Assembly: GCA_947561715.1 (NCBI GenBank)
Contig: OX387205.1
Span: 12,343,001-12,407,000 of the forward strand
DNA from: Ascidia mentula
Lineage: Eukaryota; Chordata; Ascidiacea; Phlebobranchia; Ascidiidae
Length of the DNA: 64,000 bases
Direction: 5' to 3'
Shown here piece by piece: positions 51,029-62,133 of this stretch (its first letter is position 1; each line of letters starts with the position of its first letter). Below the pieces are notes generated by a model. That model had not been told where the DNA came from. It did not search any database and saw only the letters and a list, made by a program, of their open reading frames with translations. The position numbers and the translations under genes were made by a program.

Positions 51029-51780
51029 CGTTTTTGTTCTTTTCTAGCACTATGTTACATTCGTAATAAATGAAATAAAAACAATAACTGTGTTCATTGC
51101 AACAAAGTTTAACACGAGGAAATGAATATGTCAAGCTTTTATATGCGGGAATTACAATCAGGGCTGTTGTTGAGACTGTCCAAAAATGTTCCCACGGCAT
51201 AAAATAGCAACTGTGCGTTGTGGATTGCAAAGCGATCATTTTATCCAAGATTGCCATTTAGCACATGGGGAGTTTTGAATTAAACCTTATTGGACGGTTT
51301 CGACATTTGTAAAATAAACATAGTATTTACGAAATCAATCTGTAGTGGGGGAATTTAGCTTGAATTTTCGGTTAGAAGGGGTCTGTGGAATAAAATCGAC
51401 TGATTCCGCAATCTGTTGATCTTCATTACAACCGCGGAAATTACCCTTTTTCGGTTTCGATTGGTTTCAACAATTCCATTTTTTATCAGTTTTTATGACT
51501 TTTAAGCTATGCTTTCTGTCTTGTGTTTACTAATTCCTTTTTTTTTATACAAATCCATAAAAATTGAAGTTTTGACGGTAAAAATCATTAAGCCATAGAA
51601 ATAAAATATACAGAGTTTCTAATGTTGTTGTTATTATCTGATTTAATATGACTTGAAATTGAAGTGATAATTGTTTCTGGTATGGCCTGTTTGTTTCAGT
51701 AGTTATGTCTTCTTATATCAACGTATCTCTACAATCTAAATGAGGTTTCGAGAGTAAAAGTGGTAAATGAATGTAAGGGC
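51029..51780. other. Spacer between CCDC57 and ZER1
   Basis: It contains the CCDC57 3' end with AATAAA at 51065-51070 and 51074-51079, only about 40 bases after the stop. A pyrimidine-rich acceptor (CTGTTTGTTTCAG) lies at about 51699, some 80 bases before the ZER1 ATG. No other gene was seen. Confidence 0.5.
51065..51079 (+). terminator. Paired poly(A) signals of CCDC57
   Basis: Two AATAAA hexamers, 51065-51070 and 51074-51079, lie 37-46 bases after the CCDC57 stop codon. Confidence 0.6.
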
Positions 51781-54700
51781 ATGAATGAACAAGGTGGTGA
51801 TCCAAAAGTTTTGGATGATGTGTATGTGAATAAACCAAGCACTCTGCAACAGACGTGCATCGATGAAATTGGAAAAAATTATCAAATAATTTTGCAAAAT
51901 CCCACGAAGGTCATTTGCACTATGTTTATTCAATGTTATTTTTATGGTTCTTTAAATGTTTGCTTTGTTTGTAGAATGCTGACAGCAGTAACAGTTGGCA
52001 AATATCAAAATCCATTTCACTGCCATTGTTGTTAAGTGATGACATCTTTCAATATCTCTTGTAAGTGCGAAAATATGAGAATTGACCCCAATGATGCTGT
52101 TTCACTCAAGATTATTTAAAACAAAATTTTTGTTTGAAATGAATCCTAATTTGGCAGAAACAGAAATATACCTTATTTATTTGTCAAATATGTTTCAGAA
52201 AGCATTCTGTGGTTCCTACTGTGGAGCTGATCTGGGCCTTTTCAAACAATAACCGATGCAGTTTAAGAAATTGCAAACTACATAATGTAGAAGACTTGCC
52301 TTACAAGGCTCTGTCATCATTATGTGCCAACCAGGTGAGTTTCAAACCGCTGCTTTATCGGTCATTTGGTGCTATTCAAAAACTTTCTTGTGGCAGCAAT
52401 GGCAGACCATAGAAGTTATGTGATACACTCCTACATGAAGTGGTCAATATTTACAATTTGTTTTATTAGAATCTCCAAACACTTGATCTGTGCCATGTTG
52501 ACTTTAGCTCCCCTGGTGGGTCACTCGCAAAGGTTGGTTAAACTTGTGTTAACTTTTATTGTTCATGCTTCACCAGGCCATATATAAATGTGTTCTTTGA
52601 CAGTTGCTGACAGGTGCCATTAAATCTTATCACGTTGGAATACAAGTAAACTGTCAACCAACTTCACATAGTATCAAAGTTTTAAGCAAACACGACCAAC
52701 CTAATTTAAGGGTAGGTAACTTAAAGCTTTGATCAGGTTTTGCCCAACAACATATATGGGCTAAATGTGTTTGAAAATCCTTTTGCAGAGTTTAAAAGTA
52801 ATCGGCAGCACTGTAGCTTGGTACCTAGTGATTAACAGGGCATGTCCTCCTGCATTAACAACCCTAGAATTGTCCAACTTTCCTCAGGACCAACAGCCTG
52901 CTAATGTTGTCTGGGAATTCAATGTGGTAAGTGATCATATTGTAAATTTTTGCAAATTTCTTAACCTTTGAGTTTGGCATGGGAAAAAATAGTTAATTCA
53001 GCAATTTAATTTATGTATTTTAGCATCCACAAAGCGGCGTCCAAGTAGAAAATGATGTTATGGATGATCATTGGTCACCTGATCACCACGACAGAGATAT
53101 GGTGATGGACGCAATAAACACAATTCCATTAGAAGACCTTGATGCAATCATGGCATGTTTTCATTAACATTTAAACAAGTGTTATAACTTAAGCGATGGG
53201 ACGAGTTTCAGGCAATATACAAAGTATTTCGGTATGGGAAACTTGTATCCTATTTTAATTAAACTGTTCCCGAAAGTTCATGTAGTCGTAGAAGCGTGAA
53301 ACACATCAAGCAAGGCAATTAATTTCAGCCAAAAGGTGTTGACAATATATCTGTATAAGTGCAACTTAACCCAGAGTCGGTAAAACTCCTGGGGCTGCTT
53401 TAATAAGGTTAACATAACCAAGATACGAAAATCGAATATTTTTTTCTATTCATTTAGTTCAATATTCAAAACCACAACCAGAAAGCATCAACCGGTGACA
53501 CGGCCTATGTAGGAACAACGACAAAACTTTGTGATGCAATAATACGCACTGACCACGTAGTCAACGTATTGCTCGCACCTTAACCTACGTTCTACAATTA
53601 ACAGTTACGCTCAACATATAAGAGAGGATCGCCCTCTTTATATCATGTTATACATGAGCAATAGTGCTTCTCGCAAACGTATATTCACCGCCCAATGTCA
53701 AATGCATGTACTTGTTAACCTTTTAATATATAGCTAAAAAACTTTCAATAGATTCCGCTGGGGGTTTGCAAACGCGGAAATTACAAAGTTTATTTATTAT
53801 TCGCGGCAAATTTTCGTAACGTTTGTACATATAGACGTTCGTAATTTTGCAGTGGAACATGGATCGGGGGGCATTAAGTAATATCGTGCTGTTTGCTGCT
53901 TAAAAATCACGGCTCGTCCCAGTGCTATTAAATTGGTTTATGCAACCTATTTACTCTATTCACCTACGTGTAACTGAAGTCTGGTGATATCGTTATAGGT
54001 ATCTGACAATGAACAACCGAACCACGACGAAGCGGACCCTGATGCATCGAACAACAGTCCACTTCTGATGCGTTATAGGTATAAAACGAAACGTTAGTTA
54101 ACATATATATCATGTGCCAGAGGTGCTATGTGTGAATTATCTCTATCCCTAGCAGTAACAGCAGCTGTAACCGCAAACTACAAAACAGAAGTTGCTTAAA
54201 ACCATTGACATTTTTTTAATCTTGTTTATATTTAAATCCTGTTTCGGGTTAAGCTACTACATGTGTCTTGCGTAACCACCATAAAGCATTTTGGTACAAG
54301 GACTTTGATGTTTTGCACATGCAAGAAACTGTTCATTGTACACTAAAATATTGCAGGTTGGAGTCGATGAAGGAGACGTTGGTGTCTCTCACTCTGTACC
54401 AAACCTTCTTGGGTCCAAAGGATTTTTCAGTAATATTCCAGCTGTACAAACTACAGTGAGTATCTTGCTTTCTTAACGTTACGCAAGGATTTGCCGACAG
54501 TTGTTTGGTATTTCATTCTCTGTCACTTTATAATGCTCAAAGCCGAAGCTCCCAAGTCGTATATCGTCACTGATGTCTGTTTTACCCTCTACTGTATAAA
54601 GGAAAAATAAAATATATTTTTATCATCCAGCAGTAGAGTCTGCAAATTGTTAAATGTGAGATTTTCATAATATAGGTCATTTTATGAGCTATACAGCCCA

Positions 54701-57700
54701 CATTTTTTTGCAGTTCACCAAGTCATTATAATCTCTATTTTAATCTAACATATAAATCAGAAATTTTTCTTGTGCCCAAATGGTGAATTTGTCATTCTCT
54801 TATAAAACAAATCCCCGTAACCACGGCGACCAATGGGCAATAACACGTATATTATACATTGTATATACACGCCACCAAGTGGACCAAACAGTACATGTTC
54901 AAATCAAATCATTTTTATTTTACGCGAAGGGCAACAACTTAAATAAACTACACTTGCAAACGTTAAAGTGGCATCGGTACCGATCAAACCTCAGTATAGG
55001 TTATCGAGTCAGACGCCCATATCATGGCGATTTAACATTCGCAGGCATTTGGACATCGGACACCGGGACGCTCAAACGGCCAGTTGGGGCAACAATCGGC
55101 CAGACATATCCCTGTGGGACATCCTGGATGCTCTGCCACGCTTGGAATCCCTGGACGTCAGCTGCACGGAGATCGGCGATCGTTTGTACGGGGAATCCCC
55201 GTCGAAGTCCATGTACGTATTTTTGTTTGTTGTACCTGAAAGTTTGGCTGTCCTGGCAAAAGGGTTGATGTGATTGCTCGGCGAATACGTGTGCAGTATG
55301 ACGCGCGACAGTTTATCCGGTATGTGACAGACGCGTCATAAAACTCTTTGTTACGCAATACAGCCGGTTTGATTGCTCAACAAACAGTTTTAAATAAGTC
55401 AGCTTTGCAGGAATTTTAATTAAAAACTGCCCGTAAAAGCTATTCAATACCTTCACGTAGCAATAGTTGATGGCTAGTGGGGTATGTTCTGGGGTGGAAC
55501 ATTTTCATTTCGCTATCAGCCGCGTCTATCAGCAGGCAGGGTTTTACTGCCATATACAAAATAAGTTATAACGTTGGCGAATATTATTCTACACAAACCT
55601 TGTACTGCGGGGCGGGCGCATTCGTGTGCGAAACGTTTGCATAATATGCTAAACTCCATAGCTCTGGCTGTCACTTAGGAGATCATATAATCTCCTGGTA
55701 TTGTGCACTTCACTTATATGTTAAACATAAGTGACTTACAATCAAACGAACACAACTTAAACAATTTATATTTTCAAATTTTCCCCCAGAACGGGGGAGA
55801 GATATTTGAATTCACCCATTAAGCGTCGTCTTGAATTCTTGGGACTTCTAGAGACAGAAGGATGCGAGATATCCAACATCAGCATGCTAGCCGATAAGGT
55901 ACGAACACAGTTCTTTATCCCATACAAAAAAATTCCAAATTTGAGCTTGGTCCATAAAATTAACAATTTTTTTGCAAAATTGTTGCAGAAATCCACTTGC
56001 ACAATATCCTTAGGAACATAACTGACGGTTTTGCAAATCTTCAATACAAACAAAGTAGCCATTGCAATGATAGAGAATTTTATGATACAGACGTTTCGAT
56101 TGTTGTATTACAATCATTTTCAATCATTATTAAGTCTGTATCAATTCTCGACTATTGCATTGGCTATTTTGTTTGTATTGAACAATGCCTTTAGTTTTTG
56201 AACAGTCCCATCATGCATATAACTTAATGCATCGGTAATACAATTAGTTATGTAAACAGGCCGAAAATCGTGCTATTTCCAGCTTTTTGGCGTCTGAACC
56301 CACATATTTTTCCTGCATCAGGTGACGGGTTACGCCAACGAATCACAGATGATAACGGGAATAGAGGCGTACATACAACGACCCGTTCAATCCACGACAT
56401 GTTACAACCACCTTTACACATTAATTCGAAACCAAGCGATCACGTGTCCACACAAACTGCTGAGAGTAAGTTAGTCTAAAGGCCGACAATATTCCATACG
56501 CTTGAGCAGAAAATTTGCACCACCGGTTATTTTACACAATCCACATTCAGTACATTTCCTTTTCCTGTTTAAACCAGTGGTTTTCAAACTTTTTTGCGTG
56601 CGACGTGCCAACTTTAAATCTATCCGGACGAAATGTTTCTGCGTTTACAGTTTTCGGTCACTCAAGGCAACGTGTTTGCCTTTTATTCTTTAATTTTTTT
56701 CTGGACGCCCCTTGTAACGACGCACAGTTAAAAAAACACTGGTTTAATTCTGGAGCAGGAATATGTAAAAAAAAAGTCGAAATTCGGAATGACTTTTACT
56801 CAAAACTATTTTACCTGACATTGCACGTGACGTGTTTGTTCAGCTTCTGTTGAAATCTATGGAATCTCACCCCCAGGAAAGCCAACTTCTTCTTGCTTGC
56901 ATGGCGAACTTCTACTTCCTCACCCGCCGATTCTACAGCGTGTATTCAAAACAACAGCTTAGGTTTGTAGCAAATATCTCACCAGTCAAATCCAGAATAA
57001 GTTGAATTAAAACTGAGTATATGAAAGTTTGCGTTGTAGGAGTTTCCTGTTAGCTTTATGGCCAACCAAGACATATTTTTTTCAACAGCTTATGTACAAA
57101 ATCCTTTGACTTGTAAGGTCGTTTATATCGCTTGTTGTATATGCAAGTACGCGAAATAACTCGTGTATATATATATATATATATATATATCAAACGACCT
57201 GCAGGGTTCGAATTAGCGGTAAAAAAACGTATCGCAAAAACGTTACAACCTAAATTCCAATACTTAAATTTTGCTTCGTACGCGATTGTGCATTACGCTT
57301 AAAACCTGCTGTTTTAAACTCGTTGACTTAATATTTGTTTCGCAATACATCGCCATCTTTTGATTAACTTGCGCAAAAGAGGCTTGACAAAATATAAGGA
57401 TTGAAAGAAAACAGTCGTTGACATTGCCAAAAACGTTTATAACGTTGTTTGCATCAGCGCTTGTTGCGTGTACGAATGAATAGATAAAGGATGCGGCGCC
57501 TTAAAATCTGCTGCGTGTTGCATCGCAATAATCTTATAAACGGGTCGCAACAACCCAAAAACGGTTCGCAATTTGCGAATTGCGAGCTGCTAATTCGAAC
57601 CCTGACCTGTAAGTCAAGTAACTTTTACACAAAAACTGTAAAAACTGAACATTGTTTACGTCTCAGTCATCTGTTACATGATTTTTAGCACAAACCGTAA

Positions 57701-60700
57701 ATCTGATAATTTACAGTGATGATAATTAAAGTAACAGCACAGAAACATGAAATAGATTGTAATGGTAGCCAAGCAGCTTGATAAAAACTCCGTTGTTTTT
57801 GTTTAAAAAATAAGTTTTTTGTACCCACCAAATTTCAAAATATCATCATTGCGCCAAAAAAACTGTTTTAAAACTTTCTGTTTTTTCGCTAAACCTTGCT
57901 ACGACTTGTCATGTACTCGCAGGCGCATCATATTAGCCATCGTCAAATGTCTGGAGCAGAATCAGACGAGTAACATGGTTATACGGAATTGTGTTCTCAC
58001 AATGTTCCACTTCGACGTGCCTGGAGACTTTGTGAGTTGCTTAAAATCTTTTAAAGTGACAGATTGCATCCAAATTTTATTGACAAAAATATAAAGTTAT
58101 TCCAAGCTGTCTTAATTAATCTAATACCCAGAATCTTATGGTTGGCATGGCAAACGAGACGTCCGAATGCGAGGTTTATTAAGAGAGTCCATTCTGTTCT
58201 TTTTATTGTACGATTAGTACAGACTCCAGCCCGGGGACCAAAACCGGTCTTTCAATCTGCCCAGCTAGAGTGCATGTATTTGGGGGTTGCAACTTGTAAA
58301 TGTTAATTATTGTATAAAGCCTAGTTCATAAACTGTAATGTAAACGCTCCTTACCCACCTACACTCGTATTGTCTATTGCCCCGCCTGTCATTTCTTTAC
58401 AATTTCTGGCCCATGTGTCGAAAAGGTTGATCACCCCTGCTATGTACAAACTTACAGACCCAACATATTCAGCAAATGCGTTTTTTCGTGTTTTGTAGAT
58501 ATTTTGCTACGAAAGAGTCGCCCGAGTTGTTTTGGGAACTTTCAAACGCCATCAGAGAAGCAACGACATCAACCTCATCGCCGTCCACCTGTGCAATACA
58601 TTAGGTATTGGGAGAATGTACTTTTCTCAAACATTTTTCGTAGAACTTCAAGTTTGTAAGTTTGAAACAAACCTTGAAGAGTAACTTCAAACCACAACAA
58701 GTAATTGTGGTTTAATGCCTTTTGTTAAGGATGTTTCGGTTTCGTGAAATTGTATGTTAAGAAGGGAGCACACTAGTGCGTGTGGAGGTAGTATGGATTA
58801 ACCACACTCGTTTCTTTTCTTGCAGTTTGTTCACTGGAAAGCGACATGAAAAAAGAAGTATCTGAAAAACTGGACTTCGTTCGGACGATATTGGAAATTA
58901 TTACAACCCGTCACACAGATAAGTTGGTGTGTGAATTGATGTTTATATGGTTTTAATGTTGTTTCAAGGGTATACAAAAGTTTTCAGACGTCTTGGCCTA
59001 TATTACATCTTGTTGAAACATTCCCTGATCCCAAAATGTTTGAATGTCAAACAGTTACACAACGAAAGACTTTTGTCATGTCTTCGCATTTTCTGATACA
59101 CCGCGTTATCTAAAGCGGTACTTGATAAACAAAAACATGTTACTATACCATAGCCGAACAATGTTATTTGAAATCATGAGCGTACGCAGAAAATAAACTT
59201 TCCAAGGGGGGCCATGTCTGAAAATTAAAAAACTTTTTAAAGAACAGCTTTTCACATAGGCGGTTACCCAGTGCTGAGTTAACATTTCACTCACATATTC
59301 AGTGTGACGAGGTCATGGAGGTTTGCTGGAGCACTTTGTGGAACGTGACTGACGAAACCCCGAAAAATAGTTCAGATTTTATTGACTTCAATGGATTGAC
59401 GTTACTTCAGGTTTGAGAAGTTGGATTTTTTTGATAATATTTCAGTACAGGTTGTCTTTGATACAACAGGAAATCAGAATACAATGCATAGAAACCATAA
59501 TTTTCTTAGCACCGCGATCATGATGGTGGATATTTAATTGGTTTAACTGAATGTTTTTTTTGTAAAAACAAACAATGTTTTTGAATTTAATTGCGGAACC
59601 AGAGCCTCAAAACAGATTATTTTCCGAGTTTCCTAAAAACTCTTTTGAACGAGAAAGTGACAAATACAGCTTTTTTGTGTCGATTCTGACCTGTACTTTG
59701 TATTTGGTTACAGGAATGTTTTAATACTTTTAACGACAAAATGGAACTTCACAAGAATATGATGGGGCTTATTGTAAGTATTCAAAGATAAACTTAAACT
59801 TTTAACAGCGAGTTTTAAAGGTTTGAAAAACGCTTGTACTTTTAACAGTACACCAGTGGTGATATTTCAATATCGATAATGTTAAAAAAACGCAACAGTG
59901 GGTTTTCCCATTTATGAACCGCTAAATTAACCAGTACCTTTGCTGTTAAAGTACTTCTACTTTTCAAGGGCAACATAGCCGAAGTGAAGGAATTGAGGCC
60001 GTTCTTATGCACGAAAAATCTTATCAATCTATTCAGGTAGATTGTTTTTATCCATTTATCGTGCCAGTATTGTCCAGTGAAGGGCTTCATCTTTATATCG
60101 CAAAGAAATGGGCCTTCAACACTTAAAACGGTTTTTACCAAAACCAATCCATGCAAGATATCCCTAGTGCTAACATGTAAAATATTTCTATTTAGACACG
60201 TTCCCATCCACCATTCTGTGTCGGTTGATGCTGTATTTTAGTTTTGCGATAAATTACTTTCTTCAAAATGCTCTGCCTGATTTCGCTATAAACCACATCC
60301 TAATTTTCTAAGCGATAATTTCCGTAACCCCCCTGCAGAGCCCTGATGGTCAAGAATGAAAACATCGAAATTTCGTACAACTCCTGTGGCGCCCTGGCCC
60401 ACATCATGTCCGATGGAACTGAAGCGTGGAAAATCAACGACCCGGAACGCGACCAAGTTCTCAAAGAAATGTATGACGTCATCGAACTTTGGGACGTGAA
60501 TTCGGCGCGGCATATTAACTACAGGTGTGTGGAGCGTACGTTGTGGGGTTGCTTCCATAGGCGTCGATTTAGGGGTGACTGGGGTGACATGTCACCCCTC
60601 ACAAACAAACAGGGGTGACAACGCATATATCGTCACCCCTGGATTTCTTTGAATTAAAAATTATTGTCAGAAAAACACATATACGATACTATGCGTTAAG

Positions 60701-62133
60701 CTGGTTTCAAACGACCTGAATTATCACCGTCACAATCAGGACTAACACAAGTGTCTCGTGGATTGTTACGTAACAGAGTAACACGAAACGGAATTTGCGT
60801 CGTTTACCGATGTTTAGGGCGATACGACTGACGAAATGTTTTTTTTGTGTTTCTAAAACCTGGAAAAGTCACCCTTAATATTTTACAAAACGTTAAAAAA
60901 TCGACGCCTATATGGCTGCTTCTTGTATTCCTGGCAAAGAGTTGGCGTTTTGACCGTGGTTGGTCTTTTAGCGACCGAATATTCGACTGTTTCTATTTTA
61001 AAACCATGAACGATACTTTGTTTTTATCACTGTAAGTAAGTAAGTACACCTGTAAGTCTACAACGGAACAAAAAACTTGCCTTACATAAGCTATGGATGT
61101 AAGCAGCTTGCAAGGCCCCAACAATGTAAAAACGACGAAACAACGCGACGCATCTGCTTTCTATTTTTTTAACCCCACTTTTTCACAAAAATTCAAAAAT
61201 TTTTGAAAACCTTATGGAATAAATGTAGTATTGTGTGCCAGTCAGGGGGTTTTAGCATACGACAGTGGACATTAGCTTAGTGTGTAACAATACCTTACTC
61301 CGGCAGGTGCAAGAACAGCATTACCAACGTTATTTATCTTTTTGTAGGTCTTTTAAACCCATCCTGCGACTGATAGAAGGCAATGAGAATGTCAGTATAC
61401 ACTGGGCCTGCTGGGCTTTATGCAATTTATCTGGTCTTGAACGTGAGTAATTTTCAAAGACATTTTCTTATTATATGGAGGCGTATATGTTGGATAAAAG
61501 AATAAAACTGCCTGTTTAAATGTATTTAACTCTTATCGTTTTGTCTTGTAGCGCGATATTGTCGTCTTTTGCTTTCGGAAAACGGAAAGGAGATTTTAAA
61601 AACTTTGGAAAGAAAGGAAATTTTCGACACCACAAAACAATACGTAAAGTAAGTTGTTTTACGGAATGGAGAGAATTTTGCCTAATTGATATCGTTAGGA
61701 ACAGCACGGCTGTGGAAATATGACTGAAGGTTCTTTCTGAATTGCTTCATACCTTGTGTAACCACGAAGGATCATTTTTTTTTCGATTTTTTTGTAACGT
61801 TTGACAGTAACGGACGCCTGCTACACTCATGAAGATGAAATACCTTTTTGAATCAATTTTTGTGCACTTTTAGTTTGCTCATAAAGTTTTGATTTGTGGT
61901 TTGTGTGAATAATAAAGACAGCCAGCAAAAAAGGCTGGGCGATAGTTGTATCATACTTAAAAACATTTCGAAATCTACATGGACCTCGACTACAACACAA
62001 GACTGTGCTTTGCTTGCTTCCCAAAACAACCATCATGTTAATAACACGTGTATTCATATCCTTTTACAGCGTTATATTAAGAAGACTCGAGAGTTACGAA
62101 AACCGTGGACAGAACGTTTTGTCGGAACCTTAA
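51781..62133 (+). CDS. ZER1: ZER1 (ZYG11-family), CUL2 E3 substrate receptor for Gly/N-degrons
   Basis: Twenty-three exons: 51781-51909, 51975-52060, 52199-52334, 52470-52532, 52604-52711, 52789-52926, 53024-53152, 53999-54078, 54357-54455, 55045-55212, 55790-55898, 56322-56465, 56844-56962, 57923-58031, 58499-58604, 58826-58926, 59303-59410, 59714-59773, 59969-60036, 60339-60524, 61348-61442, 61552-61648 and 62070-62133; 833 residues (human 766). First ATG after an in-frame stop at 51700. N-terminal VHL-box-like region (TLQQTCIDEIGKNYQIIL), leucine-rich repeats (NLQTLDLCHVDF, RLESLDVSCTEIGDRL), then armadillo-like repeats with strong ZER1 matches: VCWSTLWNVTDETP, GNIAEVKELRP, SYNSCGALAHIMSDGTEAW, ARHINYRSFKPILRLIEG. 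ZER1 with CUL2, Elongin B/C and RBX1 ubiquitinates proteins with exposed N-terminal glycine; WNVTDE matches a pocket segment. An acidic insert (exons 7-8) interrupts the LRR part. Exon 7 ends at a GC donor, or 51 bases earlier at a GT donor (after 53101). Confidence 0.94.
56010..56182. repeat. Foldback element related to 49011-49115
   Basis: It starts TTAGGAACATAACTGAC, identical over 17 bases to the start of the element at 49011. Inverted arms lie at 56040-56092 and 56134-56182, about 50 bases at roughly 85 percent identity, with a centre containing GACGTTTCGATTGTTG. Flanks ACAATATCC and ACAATGCCT may be a decayed 9-bp target duplication. It lies in the ZER1 intron between exons 11 and 12. 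Confidence 0.65.
56575..56741. mobile_element. hAT-like MITE, 167 bp
   Basis: It begins CAGTGGTTTTCAAACTTTTT and ends AAAAAACACTG, imperfect terminal inverted repeats of hAT type. The flanks GTTTAAAC (56567-56574) and GTTTAATT (56742-56749) form an 8-bp target duplication with two mismatches. It has no coding capacity. It lies in the ZER1 intron before exon 56844-56962. Confidence 0.6.
57166..57190. repeat. TA dinucleotide microsatellite
   Basis: Uninterrupted (TA)n of about 25 bases in a ZER1 intron; likely length-polymorphic. Confidence 0.9.
60557..60911. mobile_element. MITE, 355 bp, with 14-bp perfect terminal inverted repeats
   Basis: ATAGGCGTCGATTT at 60557-60570 is the exact reverse complement of AAATCGACGCCTAT at 60898-60911. 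Next to the left end are several inverted copies of AGGGGTGAC/GTCACCCCT, suggesting sub-terminal protein-binding repeats. No long reading frame is present. The target duplication is at most a few bases (TA or AT), so the superfamily is unresolved. It starts 32 bases after ZER1 exon 60339-60524. Confidence 0.75.

Noticed and set aside
58200-58439. Possible second hAT MITE ending GGTTGATCACCCCTG in a ZER1 intron
   Set aside because: Only one end resembles a hAT terminus; no matching left end or 8-bp duplication was found.
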